Assembly (NCBI GenBank): GCA_030142905.1
Contig: JASJOG010000075.1
Coordinates: 478,501 to 542,500, forward strand
Direction of reading: 5' to 3'
Origin: Heliopora coerulea
Taxonomy: Eukaryota; Cnidaria; Anthozoa; Scleralcyonacea; Helioporidae
DNA length: 64,000 bases
In this document: positions 1 through 11,800 of the stretch, one piece after another
How positions within the stretch are numbered: position 1 is the first letter of the stretch
Layout: every line of letters begins with the position of its first letter
The notes under the pieces: generated by a model
The model's input: the letters and a program-made list of their open reading frames with translations, nothing else
What the model was told of the DNA's origin: nothing
Database searches by the model: none
Translations under genes and position numbers: made by a program

Positions 1-1770
1 CGACTCATTCTTTCAGAAACGGTAGAATTTAGCATCAAGACCGAAAATCAAGCGCTGAAAAAAAAAGAAAATAACGAACGGAGTATTTGAATTGTATTAA
101 AAATAAACTTACAAAGTGGCTTACAAGCAAGTTCTTTTGTGTGTAGTTATTGAAGAATGCCGCAGTCAGAAAGCTCAAAATGAGAGAAAATCATCGATGC
201 GAATAGCGGCCCACCGTAAACAAACTTTCACAAACGAGCCTTCTGTCCAGGCATTATACAGTTAACAGCTTTCCTTCTGTGAGGTCATTGGTATCCGTCG
301 TGAGCAAAAGGACCTTTAATGACGCCATCGCTTTTCGGACACTCGCTGTAAGTGATTGCTCAGGAGAACCCACAGTCCAGGTATGTTATAGAGGTCAGTG
401 GTAGAGATACATCCTGAAAACCACTGCGAGTTAATCGGATACGTCAGAAGGAATTACTGCGACAATCGCATCGTGTAAATAGGCCACGGTCACATTTACT
501 TGCTGGAATTGAATTTGTCTGAATTAAATTCGACGCTTGTACCACGTGTAAAACGGCCCCGAAAATGCGGGACTAGGGTCTCCTACTACGATTTGTTCCA
601 AATGTACTGTTGAATTAATATGAACTAAATGAACTGTTGTACTAAATGGCAATACACGTGTAAATCCCAAATTATTGATAAACCATCGTAAATACTCGTA
701 GTTTCGTAGATTTTTCCTGGAGGACTTATGCAACCAATATTCATGGCAAGATTAAGATTAAATACTTACTAACTGAGAGCCAGGTCCGCACGGTAAAGTA
801 TTTGCCTGAGGCTTTCGTACAGACTGAGCGACGAAGGAGCGAGTTCTGTGAGGAAAAAAAAAAAACAGAGGAAAATACTTTCCAGTACGTACCGAGCAAA
901 CGAGATTAGTGAGGGATTTATTATATGACTCACGGCTGGTTTTTTTGCCTATGTTTAACCGAGTTTTTGTCGTAGGACGTTCTTGTTTACCTTACCTCAT
1001 CATTACTTGCTCGTCTTGGTCTTTGTTTCCACTAATTAAACATTCATTTGTCCCACTTTTACACAATTAGCTTTGAATAAAAGCAGTACTAGTCTTCCAC
1101 GACATTTTATTAATCGAAATTTTTCATGGCAGATGCTTAATTTTCCTTAAATTGTATGAAAAACAGCTCTAAGATTTTTTCGCCAAAACTTACCTGTCGG
1201 GAATAAAAATCGTATTGTACCGGTCGGAGCAATATCGTAAAATATCGGCCCGTTCGCCGACCAGTCGGCATGCGCAATTTTGCGCACGTACAGAGAAACG
1301 AGCTCCGCCATATGACAATCGTCTTTTCAGAAATTCTGACGACTCAGGCCCCGCGTTGACCTCAAAAAGTTTTACATTTAACGTTGAATGCCACAAATGC
1401 TAGCACAAATTTCCTGCTCCTTTGATATGCATGGGAATAACTGAAAGACTGGAAGGTTGCTGTGACCTTCGAAACATTCCAAGAATTAATGTTTTGTCCC
1501 AGTTCTACTTCAACTAAAGTGCGATCTGTCATAGAATTCTTTGTATCCACTGACTTCTTTAAACCCCGTGAATCCTCTCGTGTTTTTGTATTTTTTTATT
1601 TTTGTATTGTATTGTTTAGATTTGTTTTGTTTTGCTTAGCTAAGCTTTATTTTATTTTGTTTTGGTGTGGTCTGCTTTGTTCTATTAATTTGTTTTTATT
1701 TACGTTTTATTTTTTGTCTGGCAATATTTTGTTCTCTTCTTTTGTTTTCCTTGCATGGTTTTCTTCTAAC
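1..1770. other. No supported gene
   Basis: Only short ORFs without splice signals or recognisable domains are seen on either strand. Around 430-490 there is a fragment resembling the end of the TIR elements found near 48.1 kb (a run reading roughly TCGCATCGTGTAAATAGGCC). This stretch may be intron of the plus-strand gene whose last exon begins at 2742, but no other exon of that gene was found. Confidence 0.5.
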
Positions 1771-1773
1771 TTT

Positions 1774-2232
1774 GTTGTGTTGTATTGTGTTGCGATGTGT
1801 TGTGTTGTGTTGTGTTGTGTTGTGTTGTGTTGTGCTGTGTTGCGTTGGGTTGGGTTGCGTTGCGTTGCGTTGTGTTGCGTTGTGTTGTGTTGCGTTGCGT
1901 TGCGTTGCGTTGTGTTGCGTTGGGTTGGGTTGGGTTGCGTTGCGTTGTGTTGCGTTTTTTTGTGTCGCAATGTGTTGTGTCGTATTTGTGCTGTGCTTGC
2001 TGTGATGTGATGGGATGTGTTGTGTTGTTGTGTTGCGTTGTCCTATGCTGTGCTGTGTTGTTGTGTTGTGTTGAGCTGTGCTTTGCTGTGCTGTGCTGTG
2101 CTGTGCTGTGCCGTGTTATTGTGTTGTGTTATTGTGTTGTGTTATTGTGTTGTGTTATTGTGTTGTGTTATTGTGTTGTGTTATTGTGTTGTGTTGTGTT
2201 GTGCTGTGCTTTGCTTTGTCATACTGTGCTTT
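1774..2232. repeat. Pentanucleotide microsatellite (TGTGT/TGCGT/TGGGT)
   Basis: About 460 bases of five-base period repeat built from TGTGT, TGCGT, TGGGT and, further right, TGTTA/TGCTG variants. It creates long cysteine/valine/leucine ORFs in the plus frames and Thr/Gln/Asn ORFs on the minus strand. These are shadows of the repeat, not genes. Confidence 0.9.
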
Positions 2233-2741
2233 GTTGTGCTGTATATTTAGGGAAGCTGTACTGCATGGTGCTGTAAAGTTATGCTGTATGATGGGCATGG
2301 TAGTATGGTGTACTGACATGCTATAGTGAGCTTTATCGTGTGTTTCACATTATCGTGTAGTGCAGCAATTTGCGGAGTCCCGTTGTGAAGTTTTGAGCTA
2401 GTATCGATAATACTATGGTTTTGGGTGCAATTTGGAACATATACTCACGAGTGAGTTTGTCGAAGACAATCAAAACGGCATGAGTACAAAGGGCGAGTGC
2501 TATATGAGGTTATTGAAAACTCACAAATGCTTGTTTTCCCAGTTTGCCCGAAATACCATGCCATAACCAGTTGTAATATACTTGATAAAAATGTAATCCA
2601 GTTGCGAAAAAAAAAGTAATTCGTTGCTGTTTCATTTCTTTCTGTCCCTTGTGACCTTGAAATTGCACTTCTCTCGGCCAACCAGAATCGAGAAATTTTT
2701 CCATGTACATTATTAAGCAATATGTACGTACTTTTTTGTAG

Positions 2742-2856
2742 AGAAAATGAGTCAGCCATTGACATTTTGGAAAAGCAAGCGGACATGATCCGTTACTTGC
2801 AGCAACATAATGAGAATCTATCGAGACGTCTTCTTAGGCAGTCGCCCCAAGCATAA
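2742..2856 (+). CDS. Terminal coding exon of an unidentified coiled-coil protein (partial gene)
   Basis: A strong acceptor (pyrimidine run then TTTTTTGTAG, ending at 2741) is followed by an open frame that completes a split codon with one base. It then encodes 37 residues, starting ENESAIDILEKQADMIRYL and ending RRLLRQSPQA, with TAA at 2854-2856. The heptad-like spacing of I/L residues and the Q/E/R/K content suggest the end of a coiled coil. A canonical AATAAA lies at 2911-2916, 55 bases after the stop, which suits a true 3' end. Upstream exons were not found in bases 1-2700, so the gene probably enters from beyond base 1. I do not recognise the protein. Real-exon status rests on the acceptor, the frame and the poly(A) signal together. 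Confidence 0.55.
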
Positions 2857-3430
2857 AGTAGCTGAACCTGTACAGCGTCTTCACTATGAACACAAATCTG
2901 GAACGATGCAAATAAATTAAAGTGGTGTACAGAAAACAGTTTATAAATGTAGCCACAAAAGGATATTCAATTTCCCTTACCAGTTACATCTTGTTCCAAT
3001 CACAATCATGTTTTGCTGTTGTTGGAGCGTGTCTTTTCTGTAATTTATTTCTTTTGGGAGTATATCGTCCCAAGCATAAACTAATTGAACTGGCACAGCA
3101 TCCTCACAATGAACAAGAAACAGGAATGATGCAAATAAATAAAACTGGTGAACAGAAAGTAGCTTATAGATGTAGTCACAAAAAGATGTTTAGTATTCCT
3201 TTCCGCTGACATATCGTTTAAATCACGATCATGTTTTACTGTTGTTGGAGCGTGTCTTCTGTAAATTATCCCTTTTGGAAGTATATCGTCCCAGCATAAA
3301 GTAGTTGAAACCATACAGTGTTCTTACAATTGACACGAAGCTGAAACGATGCAAATCAATTAAACTGGTGAATCTATACAGAAAGTAGTTTATGAATGTA
3401 GCCACATAACAAAATCTATAACCGGCCGAC
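2830..3430. repeat. Tandem repeat, about 222-bp unit, 2.7 copies
   Basis: The motif CCC(A)AGCATAAA recurs at 2846, 3069 and 3290 (periods 223 and 221). The following parts also match: GATGCAAATAAAT, GTGxACAGAAA, TTTATxxATGTAGCCACA, ATCATGTTTTxCTGTTGTTGGAGCGTGTC. The first copy includes the stop codon and 3' UTR of the exon at 2742-2856, so the array looks like an expansion of that gene's 3' end. Confidence 0.8.
2911..2916 (+). promoter_or_regulatory. Poly(A) signal AATAAA
   Basis: Canonical hexamer 55 bases downstream of the stop codon of the terminal exon at 2742-2856. A second version (AATAAATAAA) lies at the equivalent place in the next tandem repeat copy, about 3133-3142. Confidence 0.55.
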
Positions 3431-3535
3431 AGTTCAAGGAAATAAAAAATAAAACAGATCCCAAAAAATGTCATTCTTAACTTGTGATTCTAGTAAAAAA
3501 GAAGGTCAAATAAATAACTTAATAAATAAATAAAT

Positions 3536-3615
3536 AACCGGTGAGACGCTCTAACCATTGAGCTACAAAGACTCACCGGCGATCAGAAGGTTACGGGTTC
3601 GATTCCCGTCAGGGA
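3536..3615. repeat. Rearranged tRNA-derived SINE fragment
   Basis: The B-box half (GGGTTCGATTCCCGTC, plus strand, about 3595-3610) lies next to an A-box half (TAGCTCAATGGTTAGAGC) that reads on the minus strand at about 3546-3565. In the sister copy at 58640-58735 both halves read the same way. The inverted half is bounded by CCGGTGAG/CTCACCGG. Confidence 0.65.
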
Positions 3616-3768
3616 CTCAGAACGTTTTTCTGAGAGAACAGCTTGAGAGCGTGCGTATTAAGATATAAACTTATTGCGACATTTGCAAGCTGTGATAAAT
3701 TCGGTCTAATTTCGGGGACCGAGTCCCTTTTTTGTACGAGTAAGGTGTTCATAATTTTAACAAAATTT

Positions 3769-3850
3769 AACGCTAAAATCTTCTTAAAATCCATAAGAAA
3801 ACTATACGAATCTATGATAATTTTCTTATGGATTTTAAGATTTTAGCGTT
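3769..3850. repeat. Inverted repeat with arms of about 31 bp
   Basis: The left arm (AACGCTAAAATCTTCTTAAA onward, 3769-3801) is nearly perfectly complementary to the right arm ending TTTTAGCGTT at 3850. The central loop is about 18 bases. It could form a stable hairpin and is probably a foldback element remnant. Confidence 0.8.
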
Positions 3851-5562
3851 TGACATTGTGATAAAATTATGTCCTAAATCTTGTCCCATACGTAAGGTGT
3901 CTATGTTTAAAATACTCAACAGCATCGCTCTCTATACCATGGACAGAAATTTCTTTACTTTCACCGTGGTCTGAGTCGTTATCTTGACGTTACCATGCGT
4001 TTCTTAAACTTTTAAGTTTACTTTCCTTATATTTTTGCATTACTTGAACAACTAAAGAAACTAAACGTGAATTGTGAAAAGGTTCGATCGAAAAATCGAT
4101 GTTTTCGTGAAATATGCCTAAAAATGGACTAAATCGTTAATACCACTAGCAAGATTTGATCAAAGAGCCGATGTTTGCATAGGTTTGTAATCAGTCGCTG
4201 CGATAAAATAGCGCTCAGAAATTGTATGTTACGATTATATAGAGATTACTTATACGAATCACTGAATTTTTTCTTTGCTTTCATTAGACAAATACACTTA
4301 ATTGTACAGTTTCGAGGACTTTAAAAATTTCAACGCTATTCCTAATTTTATCCACGTCACGCAAAGTGATGTATGCACTGTGTTATTTACATTTCAAACA
4401 AATCATAATATTATCTCAAGAGCGGAGTGAATTATGGAACAGCAGCAGATCTTTATATATTTTTAACAGTTCTTTCAGGCAAGAGAGTTTCCTCTGAACT
4501 TTTTTCAGTTCATGGACACTAAAAAAAGTCGTGCGCTGGAAGTATGTCACGTAGTAAGTAACGAAACCAAGCCTCTACTGTGAGAAGTCTCATTTGTGTA
4601 ATCCTTATGTGTAAGTTACATTAATTGATATATTTTTCAAGAGATTGAATCCGATTTCGAGGGAAGGTCGCGATGGTTTCGAGATGGATAAAGGAAATAC
4701 AATTTAATGACAGTTCAGAACCTTCAGAGATTAAGGTATAACTTTTTCTGTGAAGTCACTAAAAGTTAAAGTCATAGAAAGCCCAAAAGCATCGAAATAC
4801 TTAAGTTTGCTGTCATATGCTGTAATTATCACTCTAGAATTTGAAATAAATCATTTTGAAACTCGTAAGATCATTTTCGCAATCTAAATGCAGTTGCTGC
4901 TTTATTTGGGACAGCAGTCCTTCCAACTATTCTGCTTTTTCTAGTAGACTCCAGAGACTGAAAGGACTATTCTCAATTCCAGAACTGTGCTCAAGCAGTC
5001 AGGCAACGTGAACTAAATGCAAGATTTCTCAAAACATAAAACGTCTTTCTTCTACGTCGTTGAAAAAGCAAACATATCTTTATGGTCCTTGACGGGAAAA
5101 AGCAGATGTGAGATGGCGCAACATTTTCAAGGTTTTATGTCAAGGCAGTGAATCCTGAAATGTCAAGGCTAGCCTGTTTCCGCAAACTTTAGCCAGGACC
5201 CGAACTTTGGAACTGGGAGATTCCTCACTGTTCACTCTTACCGAGGAATGGTTGCGAATACTCATTCCTATATCCCTTCCGCTTTTGCCACCCAGGATCC
5301 CAATGTCAAAGATTGGTATATTTACGATGAAGAGAAAAAAAGAAAGACATTGTCCGTTTCGAGAGAACTTGTTTTTAAGTCACAAGCAGCCTGTTCTTTT
5401 TGATCAAGTTTTTGATATGTACAAATCGAAAATTCACCGTACAGTAGTACTTTCCCCAGTTGTATTTCACTGCGTTCTAAGCTACACTTTTCTATCAATA
5501 GGCACGGGTATTACGGATATATGTATTCATTTTAAAACGGAAAAACAACTATGGCCTTATGA
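3851..5562. other. Intergenic / 3' UTR sequence, no coding exon seen
   Basis: No exon with good splice signals or recognisable protein was found. On the minus strand this is downstream of the stop at 5563. The nearest minus-strand AATAAA (plus-strand TTTATT) is near 4901, so the 3' UTR of the four-exon membrane-protein gene may extend about 660 bases into it. Confidence 0.4.
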
Positions 5563-5881
5563 TCAATTCGGCTGATCAATTGGAGTGGAGTGGGTAAAAA
5601 CATCCAGTATATCGTCATTGTTATCAAAAACAATCACTAGTTCCTGAGTCTCCATTTCGGCTCGACCTGTTGGAGGAGCTTGTTGGATGAGTACTTCTTC
5701 CGTTTTGTCTTCTTGTACGTCCAGTGGCGATTCAACTATTCCAGAGTCTTTTTCTTGCTCCACAGTTTCTTCAACATGACCTTTGTTCACTCTGCTGTAC
5801 AGTGGGTCGGGTGTAAATGTGGAGTAGGGATTGCCGTCTGGTATGTCTTGCACTTTGGTCACTATCTTTTCGTGACTGATA
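5563..5881 (-). CDS. Exon 4 of the 176-aa membrane protein: cytoplasmic tail and stop
   Basis: The acceptor TTTAAATCAG is followed by T, which completes serine, then 105 further residues rich in E/D/P/S/T and the TGA at 5565-5563. Motifs seen: NPYSTFTPDPLYSRVN, an EETVEQEKDSGIVESP acidic run, and DNNDDILDVF. No cysteine and no hydrophobic segment, as expected for a disordered signalling tail. Confidence 0.7.
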
Positions 5882-8800
5882 CTGATTTAAAAAAAACAAA
5901 AATGATGTTTAGTCCATTGGCCTTCGATAAGGCTAGAGATGAGACCGAAAAGCAACTAAGAAACCGAGGGACAATTAGTACTCCAGGTTTTACGTTTTCC
6001 TGTTTCGTTGGGTCCGTATACACAACTTGATAAAATTAACAACAAAAAATCAAACCAAAAAACAAAACAAAAACAAATTGGTATGGTTTATCCCTGTTAA
6101 CATCGTTTACAATTTAAGAAAAAAAACCATTGGTGGGGTTAATCTCTTTAGAAGTTATATCCAAAATTTTTTTTGAATATTGAAGCAGCCAGACTATACA
6201 TGTTTAAACCTCAACAGAGTGGAGGTGGTTGAGTTTTTGGGATAGGGCCTAGCAAAAGTTTTTCCGAACACGTGTTTTTTGCGGGCAAGAATGGAATTTT
6301 AAACAATTATGTGGTGGTATATTTTCTCAGACAAATTTTTCCTGCTTTCTTTTTCTTTATTTTGTTCTTCTTTGATGAATCAAAGATTAACTAAAGCTAT
6401 TTTTGTCCCCGTATTGCACCTACACCTGTATTGAACGCTCACCAAATCTCACTCAAACCGGAGACCTTAATTATTTTGTACTGAACTTCTCGCTAATCTG
6501 TGGTGGTCATATTCTGAAATTCCTACTTTTCTTCATTCATTCAAAAATATATCTCCCATATACTATACTAATTTAAACTTGGGTTTAAACGACCGTGGCA
6601 AAAATTTCCGATTTTTTCAAAAATTTAGGACGGCAACCCATTTCGGTCCGTATCCAACTTTATAACTTTTCGAGAAGTAAGTTGTCTGGCGTTAGGCAGA
6701 GTTTACTTTATTTTGCTCGTCAAGAAAAGACGTCCCGGACTAGACAGGGTTAAGGGATGCCGCCGATATAGAAGTTAATTTCTTGATTAACCTACATTGC
6801 TGAAGTCAACTAGAAAAGTTGACATGAGCGGGATTCGAACTCGCGATCTTCGCGTTACTGGCCAGACCGCTTATCTACCAATTGAGTACTTGTTATCGAG
6901 TCAACTGGGAACAGCTGTATGCTCACGAATGAAAGCTTTAAGTTTCGCGAGAATCTCTCGTGCACTTAAAATGGTTTAAACAATCATGCTTTTCCCTTTT
7001 CACTCTATAGGTCAATTGGTAGAGCATGGGTGCGAAAACCCGAAGATGCGAGTTTAAATCCCACTGAAAGTCAACTTTTGTAGGTTGATCACGAAATCTG
7101 TTCTTCATGTTACCCTGAAGATGATTCTGAAATAGGTCAAAATATGCTGGCATCACAGCGGGTAGTGTCTTACAGAAATATGAAAAGTTAGGATTAAAAG
7201 CTTTAAAAATCAACCCTAACAAAATTGAAAGGATTTGAAACATTACGATGCACTTGAACAGCCGAGCTTTTCAATTATTGTTTGAATATTTTGAATGTAT
7301 GGAAACTTTGCTTATACAGTTCACCAAAAGGAAAACCAAAGGCAAAACCACACAGAGAATTAAAAGCAGTTCGATGTCAATGAAAACGTCAAAAATGAGA
7401 AATAATCCAGTCCATCAAAACGCCAAACCACGGCTAGGTGGTGGTATTGTGCGTGGAACAGTGGACTATTTAGAGTAAACGAATGCAACAATTTAAACAT
7501 GATTTTTGTCAGTACATGAATCTGATAAAATGCGATTGCAGTATTGCTGTTCAAGGTTGAAAACCTTGAATTTAAAGATGAGAAAAAATTTATATGAATA
7601 ATTACAATTTAACTACCAGCTTGCCTTACAGGATCAATTGAACTTCTAGTCCGTCTAAACATTCTGCTATCTCAGGGCGAGGAACTTGTTAGATCTGAAT
7701 AAGTTTCATAAAATATAGACATTGCAGGTTGCTAATTCATTAGACTGACTGTGTGGGATGTCTGTCGAAATTTGCTCAACAATATAAAGATACCGTTTTC
7801 CCATGTATGGCCTCAATGCAGAACTCGTAACCAAGCCCTCGGCAATGACCTTCACAGCTCAGTTGGCAAGGTAAGGCATTAAATTCCCAGCTTCGCGGGC
7901 TCGATTCGCAACCGTTAGCCCAAGTGTTGCTTTTTTCGCAAATGGTTCCGGTTGGCCTTTAAATGTTATACGATTCTGACAATAGAAAATTTCCCTCGTC
8001 AAGTATGAATCCAATTTGGTAAGATTCTGAATGGACTTAAAATTGACGCACTCTGACTAATGGACTTGATTTCCTCCGAGGCCAACGACCCGCTGATATC
8101 GCTGACGAACATAAACAAATATCTATCTTTACTACGGAATAGTCTGTTGAAATTGCGCATTTCACTCACCTTTTTCCATAACGACGATCAAATCTGCCAT
8201 TCCATAGCTTGTAAAGGATATAAAAGAACAAGACTGCCACAAAAAGACAAACTAAGGAAGCTATGACCAGAAGGGCGATGACAAGTTTGCCTAATGAAAT
8301 GCAACAAGTTAACAGTGAGACGAGAAATCATCTGCTATGACTGCGTCGTCACGACAATCAGCACACGAGATCTCGCAAATTCAGGAGTCAAAATTTTGCT
8401 AAAATCTTAATTCTTTCTTCGCTTAGCAGCAATCATTTTCCTGTCCTTTCAGTACATTTGTTGGACAAATGTAAACCATGGCATACCCATAATGCATTAA
8501 ACTTTTGCGAGTCGTGCGGGTTTAACTGAGAGAAGACCTTCGCCTGAAACCCCAGGATTGACTATAATGACATCATGAAACCGGTTAAGATTTAAAGATT
8601 AAGATTTAAGCATATAGTATAAGTGAGAATCCTAGTAAAAACAAATGTTCTCAACAAAGGTGGTCATCTTCTGGGAAAATAAAATGAAATTTGTTGTTTA
8701 ATGTTGATGACGCAGTAACTCGTTAACACTTTGATTGAAAAATTTTGTTTTTAATGATATTTTCCACCGTATCTCAGCATGTTCTCATTTTAGTTGTGGC

Positions 8801-11800
8801 GGTTTTCAACGGTTTGGCTTCTTACACGTTCTTTAATAACGCTGCATATGCAGCTGTTAGTACGTAGCTACTCTTTATCCCATGACAGGTTGTCATATGC
8901 CGAAAGAGTTCAGGTGCAACAATCCAGTCGTCCAGTGCGTTTTGTTTCTTTTTGCTGTTATTATCTAAAACTAAAGTTCTGTTTTTCCCGAGCAAAAACT
9001 TTGTGAATTATGGACCTGAATCATCACCTATCGGGCTAATTGTATCCGCGAAAGTTTAAATTGCCAGTTTTGGACGATGTTCGGCTATTGTAAACCGCTT
9101 AGAAAATTGAAGGTACTGGGATAACATTTCACAGATTAACATATTGATTCCGGGAATGTAATTGGTCGAAAATTGGTTTATATTCCTTCATATTTAGAAC
9201 ATCACTAAAACGCTTTGTTCAAATAGTAAGTTGTAGCAGTCATCCACGATGATTTTGATAAGAAAGATTGTGGATTTTGAAATCTTGGATTAGACTGACT
9301 TCCGATGTTACACAAATTCACCAGCAATATGTACACCTGTGTCTGATGGCAAATTAAGAAAACCAGGAACTTGTTTAGCGATCATTATAGAAGCGCTTAC
9401 TCATCACACGTTGTTTATACCGGTTAAAGAACCTGCGGGATGAACAACGTCGCCAAAAACTATGCGCACTCAAAGTGCTCACAGAACAACATAAATTTCT
9501 CACAGATTTCATAGCCAACACGTAACTTCAAAAAAAAAATCCATCGCATGTTCTGCAGTGGTGGACCCCTTATTCAAAGCAAACTTATTTGAGCCACAAG
9601 ATCGCCCAGTAAAAAAGAACGTTGTTAAATTGCCTAGTTATTCTATTGAACTCTAAAAAGACTGGAACGATATCTCGTTGTACCAGGCCTCACAATTGAA
9701 TGAAGCCGACATGGGGGCAGCCATGTAGGTCAAAAACACGAGTGGGGAAAAGTTGTACTGAACCTTTACTTTTCATTGACTGTTAATTCTGCAAAAAATA
9801 TGCAGTCCTACCGACATTGTCCTCTACTTACTAAGGATGAAAAAGAAAACTGTCAAAAACCCCGAAATTACAGAGTAATCTTAAACTTGGGCTCACCATG
9901 GTCGATCGTTTGTAATACCCACGTATTAATATATTGTCGACAACGCTTGAGTTTTCGAACTTTAACTTTTTAGTCCTTTTAAATGTTTACTCACCTTTTG
10001 GCTCATCAAAGTCATATTCCGATGCTAAAAATAAAGCCAAAACACTAAGTTATAATGAAGTATATGAAGAAAAATTTACTTAACTCTCTCTGGTCCGTAC
10101 CTGATTTTTTAATTTTACTCTGGCTAACGCCAGATAACTTTACTCTGGCTAACGCCAGACAATTTTATTCTGGCTAACACCAGACAATTTTACTCTGGCT
10201 AACACCAGACAATTTTACTCGTCAAGGGAAGAAGTCTCGGACAGGAAAGGGTTAATGTTTAGTGTGCTTATTTACCACCAAGGCAAGTCACTCGCTCATA
10301 TTTGATTCAGACAACGCCATTTCTCGAAAGTGATTACGACGCAAACAAACGTACAAAATGGTTTGTTTCTTAACTCCGTTCAAAATAATTATCCCGTGAA
10401 TGTTCAATTGGGTTTCAGATAATGGACAGCCGTCGCACGCTTTTATCCAGTACAACAGTACTCTTTTATCAAACATCAATATCATTTGTACGGGACAAAA
10501 TAAGACGCAGCTTGCAAAAGATTCACCTTGGAATATGCCACGAATAGGTCGTATAAAAAAGGTGGAAAAAACTATGCAGACGTTCAACAGAAGATACGTC
10601 TTAGAGAATTTCAGAACTATCCTCAGGGTAATACGCCTGAAACAAGACGAGCGAGTAGCACGGGTTCAAATAAACCAGTTTATGTTTAGCACAAGGCGCA
10701 TCTTGTATAAGCCGCGTCTCATTGGTATATGGTCTGCTATAAATGACCCAGTTGTTTGTGATATGTACTAGTTGTTCGGAAGAAATAATAAAATTATCTG
10801 GCATTTTTTTATCTATATGCATTGTCATTCTTTGATTATTCGTTACTCTTAACGACTTTGACTTCTGTGAAAATTTTCATGTTTCTTGATTAAAATTTAT
10901 TCGATGGTTTATAGTTGGCTTTTGTGGTTAACATTTCAAGTTCTGTTGACACTGCCTGCATCATTGTTGATATAACGGTTTTGAGAATCGCCTTATGAAT
11001 ATGCACGAGGATCACTGAATAGCTGACAGCCATCAAAACGAGAAAAGGAAATACGACGAACGTCTATTAAACTGAATTCACACAAAGTCATAAAGAGTCT
11101 TGGGTACAATTGTTTCATATCTATAACGAGCAGGAATTTTCTAGCATTTACTGAGATTGTGTAATGAACAGCAGCGAGAGTCGTCAAAACTGTATTTGTG
11201 TGTATTAGGAATACCGAAGTGTTTATACGTTCAGCTGTCATATACTACATATAGTTTAAGAACGTTGGCAATGCATAGGTAACAGTTAAATTCAGGAGAC
11301 TGTGGGCGAGAAAGTATGTTACTGGATTGTTGGTTAGACAACTTCTATGTCGCTAGGTGGGTTAGAAGTTGAGGAATGTATTGGTCGGAGCGAAATCCAG
11401 TAAATTCGATTGAATTTATAATGTATGCGACCACTCTTTTCAGTGAAATTTAAAAAATATTTTTCTGCACGTTTCATGCCAGGGTTGATACTTGGTTTGG
11501 TACTTGTTCAGTGGTAGTGATAATTGTGGTATGTCCGGCGTTAATTCTCACCAAACAATTTGCCAGTCATTTCACTGTTCATAAAATTCGTGTCATAACG
11601 TGCAATTGTTTGCAAATAACTTGATTACTTAGTCCAATATAGAAATTGTGTTTGTTTACATAGACATTGTATTTCTAACGTTTTAAAATTTCCATTTTGA
11701 TTTCAGTAGAAACTATTTGAGATCAGTTTTTGCTATAAATTAACAGCTACTTATAACAACCTTCCGACAAACAGGATATTTATGGCATTCTCACGGTGCT

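Noticed and set aside
1462..2326. Long Cys/Val/Leu-rich ORFs on the plus strand
   Set aside because: They are translations of a TGTGT/TGCGT pentanucleotide repeat in several frames.
1774..3430. CRISPR-like repeat arrays
   Set aside because: These are simple tandem repeats without spacers, in a eukaryotic genome.
5207..5575. 122-codon plus-strand ORF
   Set aside because: No domain or splice context. It overlaps the 3' end of the better supported minus-strand tail exon only marginally and is otherwise AT-rich noise.
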